A stretch of 64,000 nt of DNA from Xiphias gladius (GCF_016859285.1 NC_053412.1:290501-354500); one strand, 5' to 3'; positions 30,001 to 42,739 are shown, counted from the first letter of the stretch. Notes: generated by a model from the sequence alone, not told the origin. Made by a program: numbers and translations.

Positions 30001-32606
30001 AAGTATATGAAATGTGAGAAAATGAATATAACGAAGTTTTAAAAAATCACGATAAGCCAAAATGATTAGGTCATATGCCACAGGTATGAGAAAATAAGTC
30101 AAAATTTTGTCTGACTCACTGTCATTTTTGAAGTGTCTGAATATTTTCACCTAAAACCACAATTTTCTTTATTTTGTTTTTGTCATAATTTTAACTTAAC
30201 TTGACTTGGCACCACATTTTACCCCAGAGTAGGAGAAAACTGTGTTACACTAGTCAAAGTACGGTAACAAACCAGCTTTATATTGTGACGGGCTGTTTCA
30301 GAGTTAACGTTAAAATTTTGGGGGTTTTTTTGTCCTGTTTCAGGGCCGATAGCCTGCGGTATGGTGCCTGTCCTGCAGGGGGAAAACAAAGCCCAGCAGC
30401 CTGACGCTCGCGCTCGAATCGTTGGCGGAACGGAGTGCCCCAAAGGCGAATGCCCCTGGCAGGTACGCTCGAGATAAAGGGACAGTTCACCCGTTTCCCT
30501 TTAGACCCAGAGAGTAGTTTCAATACAGCGGGTTCATTTTTAACTCCGCTGGGTTTTCACTCATGAGACATATCAGAGACGGGGATCCAGGGAAATGACT
30601 TCACTGGACTCTGAAACTCTGCCAAAACCAGATTCTAGTGGAAATCTCAAATTTTCCAGAGATAATAAATATGTCAAGTGTTTAGTTTTGATGAAAGCAT
30701 CGAGGGAGATGTTGCTAACTCTCGGACATTTAAGGCCAAAGTAAGCTACAGAAACATAAAACCAGGGCCGCTAGAGAACTAAATTAGGATGGTATTTCCA
30801 GTTTAATCCTTTAATGTTTAAATAAAGCTGGTAGCAAACCTACTGGATTACGTTTACTGCTTATATTACGTGATTAACCCCATGTTTTGTATGTTTGATG
30901 GATGTCGTTCATCTTTTTCTGCACCCGAAAAGAAAAGGAAAATGGAAAATGTGCCCTCTTTATCATTCCCTGGAGAAGTCAGGATGGAAATACTAACGTT
31001 ACTGTTTGTTTTTAAGGTTTTGCTGTTGTATAAAGGCAAAGGGTTTTGTGGAGGCGTGATTTATAAACCCACATGGATCCTCACAGCGTCTCACTGTTTG
31101 GAGAACACAGACGTCCAGCTGCTGAAGGTGGTCGCAGGTACGAATCCCTCATAGCAAACTAACCGGAAATGAGGCGGGGTTAAAGAAACCCGTCCTACGC
31201 CTGCTGCTGGATTTTGGCCTTTCAAACTGAGAGGGGTGGGCATGTGAGCTACCACATTTAAACCTTTGCACCACTAGAACAATCACCTTTGTTTAATGTG
31301 AGCAGTGAGGTAACAGTCCACAAACCTTTTCAAAATTTAAAAATTATAAAGCTCTGCCCGAACTCCTTTCCTATTTGCTCCCTGAGACATTATCTGAATG
31401 TCCGGATTCTAGTAGAAAATACAGTATATGCAGTATGTAGTGCCCTAGAAACTTCCCGCAATGGAACAAAACATATAGTTCCCATAACATTTCCAATTTA
31501 CTGTTTGCTTAAAAACAAAAACCCTACAAGCGTCACGTTAAACAGATCACATAAAGTGAAAAGAAGAGTCATTGAACACTGTAACTAGCAGTGACGGTGC
31601 AAAACGTTCATGTTCGTGTCCGTTCATGGGCAGAACTACACTGAAACTACTGGACCGATTTCGCACCGAACCCGGCGCAGGGATGGGACCTGGGCCAGGG
31701 AAGAACCCATTAAGTTCTGGGGCAGATCCGCATCATTTACTGGGAATTGGACTGTTTTCCTCTGAAGTCCGGTGTGCGTGGTTCGACATTGGCCTCGGTG
31801 GAAGTCTGTGCTCCACTGGGTGCATTTTCTAGTGGTGTATGGAGCAGTGGCTGAGCGAGCGGGGAGCGTTAGCACGGATTTTGCAGTGCAAAGCTTCTTT
31901 GCTTCTGTTTGTGTCACCTTTGGTTTACGTTCAGTCTGAACACACTAGAAACCGGGAGCTAATTCGATTGGCAGAGAAACTCTTGCCCGTTGACCCTGCT
32001 CTTTGTCTGTCAGGCGAACACAACACGGAGGTGAATGAGGGCACGGAGCAGCTCATCCAGGTGACTGAGATCATCATGCACGAGAACTACCAGATGTGCA
32101 CCGCCAACAACGACATCGCCCTCCTCCGGCTGGCGTCACCCATCGTCTACACGCCGTACGCCGTCCCAGCCTGCCTGCCGACGCGCCCCTTGGCTGAGCG
32201 TCACCTCTGGGCCATCAACCTGCACACGGTGAGCGGCTGGGGGAGGAGGAGTGAGAACGGGCCCACCTCGCACATCCTCCGCCGCCTGAAGGTGCCGCGG
32301 ATCCCGACGCAGCAGTGTGTGGAGGATAGCGGCGTGGTGCTCACCAAGAACATGTTCTGCGCCGGATACATCGAGGGCCAGCAGGACTCGTGTAAAGGCG
32401 ACAGCGGCGGGCCCCTGGTGACGCAGTACAAGAAGACGACCTTCCTGCTGGGGATCGTCAGCTGGGGGAAGGGCTGTGCCCGACCGGGCAACTACGGCAT
32501 CTACACCCGGGTGTCCAACTACCTGGAGTGGATTCGCAACCGAACAGCGACGCCAGATCAGCCGAACAACCACACTGAGGCCCTGCTACACAACCTGACT
32601 ACCTGA
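27017..32606 (+). CDS. f7: coagulation factor VII, eight exons
   Basis: Exons 27017-27089, 27737-27900, 28375-28399, 29250-29363, 29714-29860, 30344-30462, 31017-31137 and 32014-32606 give 451 residues. Signal peptide, propeptide ending RTRR, Gla domain, two EGF domains and protease domain follow in order. Activation is predicted at ARAR|IVGG, followed by [11 protein letters not shown], very like human factor VII. The triad is complete: TASHC, NNDIALL and CKGDSGGP, with the S1 Asp in [14 protein letters not shown]1 keeps the O-glucose (CKSNPC) and O-fucose (CLNGGSC) motifs. Factor VIIa with tissue factor activates factor X, encoded two genes downstream. Oddities: intron 5 begins with GC rather than GT, the only donor that keeps frame, and the Gla domain has Lys where human has Gla14. 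An HNF4-type site precedes the ATG, and a polyA signal is at 32831-32836. Confidence 0.95.
27150..27690. repeat. dispersed fish repeat ('gctaacatgctcacaa' family) in factor VII intron 1
   Basis: Contains 'catgctaacatgctcacaa', 'gctgatgtttagcag', 'ggtcataaaccaa', 'ttacaattcatcctgagggg' and 'catcctctgggaaccac' in the order usual for this very common fish repeat. It stops about 45 bases before the Gla exon. A fragment of the same family sits in intron 1 of factor X at 43600-43690. Confidence 0.7.
28979..29010. repeat. perfect 12-bp inverted repeat with 8-base loop
   Basis: tatgtctcatac at 28979-28990 is the exact reverse complement of 28999-29010, separated by 8 bases. It lies in factor VII intron 3. 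Confidence 0.9.
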
Positions 32607-32697
32607 GGAGTCAGGGGGCTGCCAGCTGAAGCTCGGTCATGGCCAGAGCCTTGTTGTTGGACCCCCATGGACCAACCAGTACCCAGGAGCTGACAGG

Positions 32698-32985
32698 ATA
32701 ACAATTTTAATTATCGCATAATCGTTGTAGTCACTTTTCACTCATATTCACCAATGTGGAGATTTGCTGCTTTTCTTTGTCGCAGATGACTGAACAAACG
32801 GACTCTCTTTGGGTTTTCGACTGTTGCTCGAATAAAACCGACCTTTTCAATACGTCCCCTTGAGCTCTGGGAAATTTTAACAGGCAATTTTCCCTATTTT
32901 CTGACATTTTATAGACTAACGATCAATCGATTTATCCTAGGAAGAGTAATGGTAGTGAAAATAATCATTAGCTGCAGCTCTACGG
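32698..32985. repeat. dispersed fish repeat copy (cgattaat family)
   Basis: Starts 'acaattttaattatcgcat', includes 'tttgtcgcagatgactgaac' and 'gggttttcgactgttgctcg', then 'acattttatagactaac' and ends in 'gaaaataatcattagctgcagctctac'-like wording split across 32950-32985. It overlaps the factor VII 3' end; the putative polyA signal at 32831 lies inside it. Confidence 0.6.
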
Positions 32986-34225
32986 CAAATTCTAACGATC
33001 TAGATCAACCGGTGAGGTATGTTAAACGGTATCACTTCAACTATCATTTGAATGAACTATATATTTTTGTGTGAATAAAGCCAAAATCTAAAACCAGTTC
33101 ATGGTATTTTCTGGGAGTTGGTTCAGAGTTTTCTTTAGAACAAAACCAAATCACCGTGTGCGCACCGCATGGTTGTATTTGCCGGTTTTGCAATTGCGTA
33201 CCTGCCAGTGTGTGTTGTATGATTTTGTAATTCCAGTACACAGTGTGTTTAACCTGTACGGTGTCTCTCCACTGAACTGCTGACCCTCTGAGGATAAAGC
33301 ATTTTCTGATAAAGAACCATTTACAAAGGGATGGTAAGCTGGCTTTAATAAATCCTACACTGCTGCTCTCTAGGTCACTTTTCAATGAGACCAACTTTTG
33401 TGTCGTCCGGTTGTCGATTATCCGGCTCCAGCAGGACACTTTTCCTTTTTGTTTCTATTCATTAGGGACAGTTTAACCACTGATCCTCTGGAAAAGAGCC
33501 GCAGGACGTCTGAAGCTAAATCCGCAGCGGGCTGGATGGATCAGTGTAGAACCTTCTATTAATGATTCATTAACATTTAAAACTGCGGGTGACTAAACCC
33601 AGGAGCCTTTATCCACATCATACAGACATTTCCAACTGCAGACCTGACGACTTATTACACAGTGTGAACCCCTGAGTTCTTAGTAATGCTTTGGTTTTAG
33701 CTGCTTTATTACTGAACAGAAGCGCATAGACATGTAACTACCACAGTTTTAGACTGCACGCAGACTAACAGCCAGTCGGACTCCGTGTATGAGTTTTTCA
33801 GTGTTAAACCGGAATAAGTCTGCAGTTGTAAATCAGGGTTTCTGCAGGTCTTCAGGACCAGGGGCCTCCTGAGCCCTCGGGCTCCTGGACCTGTGCCCCG
33901 CAGGCCTGTTCGGTCGTCCGTTCATGGGTCCAGGTCACGGTAACTGATGATTTATATTCCAAGGAATAATTGTTATATACAGTCAGGACTTTTTGACAAA
34001 AACGTGATATAAATGTCAACGAGTCTGTTGGAAGTTGTTAGTTAATTACTTTCTGTGTTGTATTAAAGTCTTCCCTTTAATCCCTTTGCTTGAAACCCTT
34101 TGTAAACGGCGTCTTATCAGAGAGTGGGTCGGGGGCTCAGTGGGCGTGGACTCTAAACGCTCCACCCCTCCCGAGAGGACACTCTTCCACCTTGTGGCGC
34201 TGGGTCACTCTGAACGTCGGACAAC
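32986..34225. other. intergenic DNA between factor VII and the F7i-type gene
   Basis: No exon recognised. A FOXA/HNF3-like TTTGTAAAC at about 34098-34106 lies some 120 bases before the next gene's ATG and may be part of its liver promoter. Confidence 0.4.
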
Positions 34226-37200
34226 ATGCTGCTGAGGAGCTGCCGCATCGTCTGGATTCTGCTTTGGGCCACCGCTGCCGCCGCAGGTCTGGTCACTTTG
34301 GTCAAATTTTCAAAAATAAAAAATGACGACACTTCATAACAACCTGTGATTTACGGTGTAATTTCACTGTCTAAACCTGGCACCAACTCAGTGGTTCCTG
34401 GTTCGTCCTGGTCTGGGGACTAAGGGAATAACAACTGAGGGGAAATAAATGACTCCCTGAGTATTTCTGTGAATGCACCTACAGCTGCAGGACTGGAAAG
34501 AAGACTGAAGTTCGGGGAAAAAGTATTTAATGCTTTGATTTAAGGATCCTTCAAGGTTCCTCTCAGAACTGTGGAGTCTGGTTCTAACTAACGTCAGTTC
34601 GGTTGGTAGTGTAGAGTTTATTGTTGACTTCCAGATGAATTTCCATGTAAATCCCAGTAATTATTTATTCATCATTCATTTATTATTGGAAACTTTATTC
34701 CTCATTTAGATGAATTGCTCAGTTATTTGTTTGTAGACATGTTTCACATTTTGCTTTTTGTACCACTGATCACTTCCTATTTTACCTGTAAGTAGAACCA
34801 GAATATTTGGTTCTTTCCAGGGAACGTTTTAGGAGATTATTAAGAAATAAACTGGAATTTAGCTGTGAAATAAAACCGTACCGCTTTATCTTATAGTGTA
34901 ATTAAAGAGTTCAAAAAGGAGGAACAGCCACACATCCTATACCAGCCCACAGGCCTTATTCTGACTGTGTCGTGTAGAACACAAGTTGTAGTTTCTCTCA
35001 CTAACAAATATTATTATGGTGCGTAGGAGAAACACAATATAAAAGACAGGAGCTCGGTTCCAGCCTCACTCCAGCGATTTGTTATCACGTGTCCACTGGA
35101 ATAAGGACAAGACGAACAACGGGCTTGAACTTCTGAAACGTACCTTTGTCTCACACACACAAACACACAGGTCATAGCTGTGGGTGGACCCAAAATGGCT
35201 GATCTTTAATGTTTAATGAGGAACCTGGGGACGCTTATTTCACTTCTTACTCAGTAAGAACAAGGCCTGTGGGCTGTAACAGAAGCTGAGGCTGTTAATC
35301 ACACATAAGGAAGTTATCAACACTTTTCTTTCCCAGTCCTGCACCTGCAGGTCTCAGTATTTACAGACCTCCTCAAGTCTAATTCATTTCTCCCTCCTTC
35401 TGAAAAGCCCAGTTGTTTCTCTGTTGTTCCCCATAGTCTCACTGGTGTGGCTTTATTTTACGGCTCCTGTATTTTCCAGCTAATTTCCTGGGAAACTCTC
35501 CTCAACAAATTTCCGAAAAAATTAACACAACGAGCGGATACTTAATGACTTTCTCCATTTCCCTTATAATGAGTTCCAAATTGCACCGGCTCTTCTTGGA
35601 AACATCCCACTAGTTTACAGCTAACGACCAGCTCATTACAAGAGAAAGGGAATTACAAGGAAAGTTTCCAGGAAATTAGCTGGAAAAAATTGGACATAAA
35701 ATAAAGCGTTAACTTCTTATTTGAGCATCAGTAGGAACCAGTAAGTATTTTATTGTTACCTGATTCATACGATAGAATTACACTGTAAATCGTGGGCTGT
35801 GTTATTAAGTGTTAACAAACATCCGCTAGCATGTCGGTAATCCACATAAATCACAGTTTAATACGTAAGTACGTAAGTATTTAGGGCTGTACCTCGTTTT
35901 GTGCGACTCAGCCGCTTCCAGGTCACTTTCAGAGCATTTTTAAGCAGAAGCTAGAGTTTGTTCACGCAAACCAGCGCTCAGTAAATCATTTTTATTCATT
36001 TTGGTTTGTTTTCAGTGTTTGTAGAGAAGCACGAGGCCAACAAGGTGCTGCAGAGATGGCGGCGAGCGAACAGCGGCTTCCTGGAGGAGTTAAAACAAGG
36101 AAACCTGGAGAGGGAATGCCTGGAGGAGATCTGCGACTACGAAGAGGCTCGAGAGGTTTTCGAAGACGACGATCAGACGGTCAGTCGGTCGCCACCTGAA
36201 TTTCAAGGGATGCTTGTTTGTATGAAACTGTGTTCTAGGTTGTGAGAATTCTTGTTGCTCGCTTCCTGTATAAATAACATGAGTCATGCTAAGAGCATCT
36301 TTTATTCTGGAAAGTTTGTAGTTTTTGTTAGCACGCAGCATTTTAAGAAGTTATCATTCAGAGCATTTTGGATTAGTAAAATGTTGATCTTTGGCAGCAG
36401 AAAGACATTTTTGTATCTGTGGTACGACTGTGCCGCCCATTGATCCAAATGATCATTAAACAATAATTACGTTTATATCGCTGGCAAGTGGCTGCAGGAT
36501 AAACAAGGTAATGCACTACGACGTGTACGATACTGACAGATAATGCACTCCTCCTCGTGCGTTATCTTACCACATGGATCTCAGCATCTTCACTAGATAG
36601 TCTGTTTGTCTCTGCTAGTTCTAACAGGTAACAAAGCAGCAGAGTCCTAAAAAGTCAAACTCTTCCTCGGTCATTATTACTCAGAAACTGGAAAACAATG
36701 TGTCATGAAATAACTGTTTTTTGTTTGTTTCCTCAGAGGCAGTTCTGGCTGAGGTATCACTGTGAGTAGTCTGACCTTCACCTACTGTTTTTGGTCATGA
36801 TTTTCACATCACGTCCTCTGACTATTATTAGGGAGGTAGTTAGACAGCGTCCATATTGTTAACTGTAAAAACATAAAGTTCAAGTTGGGTTAGAGATCAT
36901 TTGGGTTTGCGTGTCGTAATTTCACCAAACGAAAGCTGTGCCTGGAATAAACCGAATTATCAGTTCAAAAGTGTAAAAATAGTGACGACCTGAGAGGCAC
37001 ACACTGGGGCAACTGTCGACTGGTCTTTTCTTAACAGGATCGACCTGTGATTAATATATTGATTTATCAGTATCTTGCTTCTCTGCTTTCCAGACCCTCT
37101 GATCAAGTTTTATTGATCCTCATTCTTGTCTCTTTGTTTGTGGAGTAAATCAGTCAAACTGTGCATTTTCTTCTGTTCGTCCTCTTGTTTTCTGAGTGAC

Positions 37201-40200
37201 GTGTGTTCCTGAATATTTTATCTGTCTGGAGCATGAAACACTTGTGAACTTTGTTTTAGAGTTTAAAGTTTCTTCTGCACTCACATAAATGCAACTTACA
37301 TTTGTCCTGAACTCAACACAACAATCTTTCTTTCCTGGTGATTAGTGACGAACTATGTTGTTATATATTTATGATTTTAATTCAGTTCTCTATCATTTAT
37401 TAAGCGTTATGATTGTAACCATCAGGTTTGTGTTTTTTTTCAGATCGTGACCCCTGTCTGGTCAACCCATGTCATAACAACGGGACATGCGTCTACGTGG
37501 GGACCACATACGAATGTCAGTGTCCTGAGGGATTTGAAGGACGATACTGTCAGACAGGTAAAACATTATTTTAAAAAAAATTACACAAAACTGAGTAATT
37601 TAAGGTCAATATAAAGGTCACATATTTAAACATTTTTTGCTGTAATGCTTTTATTCCATCTACATACTTACCCAATTTAATATTATACATATAATACCAA
37701 CATATATTATGAATCAGAATTCCTTCTTGACCTGGGAAATAGTCATTTGACAAAACAATCTCAACTGATACGGGGACCTCAAGTTGTAATGTTGTCAACC
37801 TGAATGTATATTAAATAATAATATACACAAAGTACGTTTACCTTTTCTTCCTCAGTGTTTGAAGACTCGCTTAAGTGCCTTTACCAGAATGGATACTGTG
37901 AGCATTTCTGTGACGGCTCCGGAGAAAGACGCAGGTGTTCCTGCGCTGACGGATACAAACTGGCAGAGGACGGACGACAGTGTTTCGCTCAGGGTATGAA
38001 CGCTACCTGACCGCGTCTCTGGAGCTCGGATGCACCGGCTTTAAACCACAGGTTCACGAGCAGGACTTGCCTCTCTGCGTATCCTGCATTTCTCTGGAGC
38101 GTTGCTTCGGCGCCTCCTGAGAAACAAACACAATCAACCGGAGCCAATTAATCAGCATAATAATTATAGTGATTCTAATAAATACATTTTATATAGCAGT
38201 TTTCATGGTACACAAAGATGCTTTACAGGATAAAAGCTAAAAACAAGATAAAACATCTAACTAATGGAAGCAATTAAAGGACCAGTGTGTAGAATTTAGT
38301 GGCACCTAGTGGTCAGGTTGCAGATTGCAACCAACTGCTGCTCCCCTCACCCCTCCCTTTTCAAGCATGTAGGAGAACCTACGGTGGCCTTCAGGTAACG
38401 TAAAAACGCAACGGGCCCTCTCGCTAGCCAGTGTTTGGTTTGTCCGTTCCGGGCTACTGTAGAAACACGGCGGTGCAACATGGCGGCTCCGTGGAAATGA
38501 AGGGCTCATTCGTTTCAGGTGATTAAACACCTGAAACGAATGACAACATTAATGAAAACATTATGAGGACTATTATGTTCCATTTCTGCCAATAGATCCC
38601 CCTAAATCCTACACACTGGTCCTTTAAGGTCGATTATTTTAAAACCCTAAGTGCCTGCCGCACTTTGCGTCAAAAATCACGATCCTTCTCAGAGTCATAA
38701 CTCAGTCAAATCTGAACTCACCGTTATGAAACACACGTTTTTAGATTCAGTGCGACTTACACTGTCAGAGGATGTCATGATCTCCAATGTCCACCGCAGA
38801 TAAACTTCCATAAACCCACTTAGAAATCGTGGGGAAAAAGATGTTTTTTTTATAACTGCAGGACTTGCCTGAGAATCTTCATGTTTTTAAGTTTCCTTCA
38901 GTATCACAGTGATCCACTGACAGTTGTCTGTACATACACGGCTACTCTGCAGACAGGAACTGCTAATAGTGAATCCGGCGTACTTCATTTTCTAAAATGT
39001 AAACAAACACTCACATTGCAGCTGCTTTTCTGCGAGAATGCGTTGCGAAAAGCAAATATATCAGGAGCCTTGCTATTTCATTACAGTTGTATTTGGAAGA
39101 ATTAAGGTTTTGATGCATGTTACTGTGTTGCAGTGGAGTATCCATGTGGTCAGCTGGCTGCACAGGAAAAAGGCCTGAACCAGAGTATTGTGGGTCAGAC
39201 CAGACTGGTGGGAGCCAACCACTGTCCCGAAGGACAGTGTCCCTGGCAGGTAAACACTGCTCTACCAAATATGACTGCTAGCTAGAGAGATTTATCTGTT
39301 CTTAGAGTCCGAACAGTAGTGGAGCTAAACATGTAGAGTTTGTCCTGAGGGTGGCGCAAGAGCAAAGATCCCGGAGTCATTAGAATCTACAGGGTTCATC
39401 TTCTGTGGAGAAGGAATGGGATCAAGACATTTCATGGAAGTCTGTCCTAGATTTTGACTTTTTGTCTTAAAGTGGACGTTTTTGTTATGATGCCAGAGAA
39501 AAGGTCGACAAAATCACAAGGTCAACGTCTTACGTCTTGGGACTATTAATATCTACATCTATCTCTCTATCAATCAGGTTCTGGTTCAGTTAAATGGGAA
39601 CAGTTACTGTGGGGGTGTTCTGATCAATCCAGACTGGGTCGTCACTGCAGCCCACTGTGTCCACGGCAACGAACCCCAAAACCTCACCGTGGTGGCAGGT
39701 AACTGATCTGTGTTTGTATGTATTTGTTGTACTACTAGTGTCGTTTTTCAACAGAAACATGCACAATAATCTGAATTTCAACAGTTCACTTCACTTACGA
39801 CAACGAATGATGTAACATTACATTGTGAAGTTGTTTTGGTCGAGCTGTCTCCTAAACTCTCTTCTCAAACCTCATCTCATCATTTTTCTTTAAATAAAAT
39901 TGACATCTAAAGTTTCAAAGTTGTTTCCTCAAGTTGCAAAGTCAACTGGTCACAGGAAACAACTGTATGTATAATGCACTGTCCAACCTTCTAATAAATG
40001 TTCCTAAAATTGTTGTAAAGCTGTTTTATTTTTAAAATCAGACGTGTAAAAGTTTAACACTGAAGTTCTAAGGCCGCCTTGTGCTGCCTTTTAAAACAAC
40101 TGTAAATTTGATAACTGGATTTCTACAGGTAAAAAGTCACGTTTTAGTTTTATAAAGGTGTGAAACTGTGCTGTAAAGTGAGCAGGAGCCGTTTTCTACA

Positions 40201-40946
40201 GCCAGTTTTCAAAGACAGTTTCTAATCTTTACAATCGGCTTGTAAAGTTGTTTCTCAGAGTTATTATATAAATTCGTCGCGTTGAGCCTCTTTCGTAAAT
40301 CTGACCTGTCTGATGTCTTGTTTAACGTCTTTTTCTGTCACCAGGGGAACATAACCTGGACATAGAAGAGGGCACGGAACAGGAGATACCCGTTTCCATG
40401 GCGATTGCCCATGAAAGTTACGAGCCGGCAACGGGTGACAGCGACGTCGCCCTGCTGCGGTTGAGCCGACCCGTCACCTTGAACCGTCACATCGTCCCCA
40501 TCTGCTTGCCCACCAAAGACTTTGCAGACCGGGAGCTCTTGGTGGTCCGCTACCACACCGTGTCCGGCTGGGGCAAGAGGACCACCGGGGGCAACGCTGA
40601 GACCCCCGGGGCCCCGTCCAGAGCTCCGGTCTCCCCCATCCTCCGCAAAATGTCTGTCCCCATCCTCCAGAACTCCCAGTGCTCCCAAAGAGCCCATTTC
40701 AACTTCACCAACAACATGCTGTGTGCCGGGTACCTGGAGGGTCATGTGGTGAGTTGCCACGGCGACGACGGCAGCCCGCTGGTCACGCTGTTCGGCTCCA
40801 CCCACTTCCTGACGGGCGTGGTCGGCTGGGGGCGGGGCTGTTCACACCCCGGGTATTATGGGGTGTACGCCAACATGGCCAACTTTGTGGACTGGGTAGA
40901 GGGCACCGTGAAAGACGCGCCCTCATTGGCTGGTGGCAGCCAATGA
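34226..40946 (+). CDS. f7i: factor VII-like pseudoprotease (F7i type), eight exons
   Basis: Exons 34226-34286, 36016-36179, 36737-36761, 37444-37557, 37856-37993, 39134-39249, 39578-39698 and 40345-40946 give 446 residues with the full signal, propeptide (QRWRR), Gla, EGF1, EGF2 and protease layout. His (TAAHC) and Asp (DSDVALL) are kept, but the catalytic-Ser motif GDSGGP reads GDDGSP, so the Ser is Asp. The S1-pocket Asp is Val ([11 protein letters not shown]), and the usual SWG wall reads GWG. The activation junction QTR|LVGA also departs from IVGG. The frame is otherwise uninterrupted and the Gla domain looks functional, so this is a maintained non-catalytic protein, not a pseudogene. In zebrafish a factor VII relative called F7i, lying beside f7, has a similarly disabled protease and is proposed to compete with factor VII for tissue factor. 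Name by position and defect pattern; confident in the family, less in exact orthology. PolyA signal 41254-41259. Confidence 0.9.
35452..35712. mobile_element. palindromic MITE-like element in F7i intron 1
   Basis: 35452-35498 and 35655-35705 are inverted copies: 'ttttccagctaatttcctg' on one side and 'caggaaattagctggaaaa' on the other, flanked by tttattttac and acataaaataaa. The element has no coding capacity and ends in 'ataaagcgttaac', wording typical of a short fish element. Confidence 0.7.
38274..38627. mobile_element. MITE with perfect 19-bp terminal inverted repeats in F7i intron 5
   Basis: TTAAAGGACCAGTGTGTAG at 38274-38292 is the exact reverse complement of 38609-38627. The element is 354 bases long and non-coding. 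It contains a second, internal palindrome: 15-bp arms at 38507-38521 and 38528-38542 around a 6-base loop. TTAA at both outer ends is compatible with a TTAA or TA target site. Confidence 0.85.
38800..38990. repeat. dispersed repeat shared with protein Z intron 7
   Basis: 'aacccacttagaaa', 'gttttta'-'agtttccttc', 'cagtgatcc', 'tgacagttgtctg' and 'acacggctac' appear here in the same order and spacing as at 55730-55900. It lies in F7i intron 5 upstream of exon 6. Confidence 0.65.
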
Positions 40947-40979
40947 GAGGCCAGCGGAGAAAACTGCACTGGGCTTTTT

Positions 40980-42700
40980 GACAGGCTGGAACAAAAGCTG
41001 ACCACAACAGAAACAGTGTAGTAAAAGTGTTTATCTTCAGAAGTTTGTTCAACACTTTTGTTCTCTGTTTTATCACGATTGCGGTGTAGAGGTTCTTTAA
41101 ATGCGGGGTGATGTGGTTCCTTCTGCTCTGCTCTGTTCTGTCCTGCTGTTTTTTAGATCGTAATCTAAAACAAGAAAAGGTGATAATGTTTTACTGTAAT
41201 CATTGTTTTTACAGTTTCAAAGTTGATGGACTGACTGTAATGTAGAAACGCTGAATAAAAGCAACTGGTAAGAGTCCAGGGGTCATTTGTGACGGATGTC
41301 TACATAACTCATTGTTCATGTGAAAAATCAGATCTTAATTACACTTTTAGCATTAGCTTGAGAGTTACTGATTAAAACTAACGAAACGTACGAGCAGAGG
41401 ACAAAGATATTATCTTATATTATGAAAACAATAATCTGAACATACGACCGACTGTTACTTATAATTAGGGTTAGTTTTATATCCATAAGTCCAAGTTTTC
41501 AAAATCTCTCAGTTCCATTGAATTACTGGATTCAGAGTCTGTTGAACTGGAATAATAAATGTACAGGTAAACACCTTGTGCACCTAATTTTGCTATAATT
41601 ATAATTATATAATTGTATTTTAGCATTTGTTTTTATTTATCTGCTCAACTCTATTAATATTATTAGTATTCCTATTTATCCTTTTATTCTGTTTTACTAC
41701 TAACCTTTTCTGTATCAGCTTGTACTTTACCAAAATAAATCTTATTTTTATATTTTATGATCTTAAAACAGTTCTCCAGTTTCCGTCACATCGTGGGACA
41801 ACAGCCTCATCCGCAGCACGCTCAGGCTTAGCTTGTGTACACGAAACATTTTTAACTAGATGAGAAAGACAGAGGTAGTGTTTGAGCGCGTGCAGCTGAT
41901 CACCTTTTCAGTCTGAGGAGGAAATATTGATCAGTTTGGACTGCGGACACCCGCCGCTCGGCCCCCTGAGCCGATTGGCTGCGGCTCAGACGTCGTGTGG
42001 AGTATTTTTAAAAACAGCAGCTGATGCTGAGTCAGAGTTTAAAAATCCACCACCACCACAGTTTTTCGAAAGACAACTCCCAAAGAACGGCCCCCTGCGT
42101 TTCCAGTGTTAGACTCGGCATCATGGCCGGACTAACCCTCCACCTCCTGCAGTCTGAGCTGTGCCCCGCTACCTGCATTTCCCACTAAATCCTGTGCCAC
42201 CACACCTGCTGTGCTGAAACAAGACTTAATCTGCCTTAGTTGGTGGGAACTGATCAAACACAACTTTATTGAGGAATAGGCTCCAGCGGAGGACAATATG
42301 AAGGAAAATGAAAAAGGTCCTGACACCAGGGTTTGATACAGATTACATTGGAGTGCTGTAAATAACCTTTCACGTTTGCTACTGATCAAAAACCTGTGGA
42401 GGGGGTGAGCCTGGGGCTTCTGGGGGCCCCTTCTGACCGGGTTGGTGATCCAGCCTTGGTTTGTATGTGTGAACGGGATGTCAGGACATACTGGTGCTCG
42501 ATTTAGCAAACCTGTCAGGTCCTAACACAAGCTGATACTTAAATTCTTACTGAACAACTTACACAACAACTTGGCAGAAAATGATCAGCTGCTGATGGTT
42601 TGAACCTCGTCATCTCACAGGTGAGAAGTTCAAATCCTGCTTTGACTTTTCATCAGTGAAGCAGAACATTTGTTTAACTCAGTGTTGCTGATAAACCCCG
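40980..42700. other. intergenic DNA between F7i and factor X
   Basis: No exon recognised; short open frames have no domain. 'gtgagaagttcaaatcc' near 42622-42638 looks like a tRNA B box but no complete tRNA is present. Confidence 0.5.
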
Positions 42701-42739
42701 CCCACTCCGATCAGTGCAATTTCCTCCCCCTTCCTCCCC

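Noticed and set aside
31572-32013. Extension of factor VII exon 8 upstream as one long open frame from about 31839
   Set aside because: The acceptor CTGTCAG at 32007-32013 and the conserved VAGEHN junction mark the true exon start; upstream sequence has no protease homology.
42590-42645. Possible tRNA gene around 'gtgagaagttcaaatcc'
   Set aside because: No paired acceptor stem or convincing D-arm; may be chance or an old SINE scrap.
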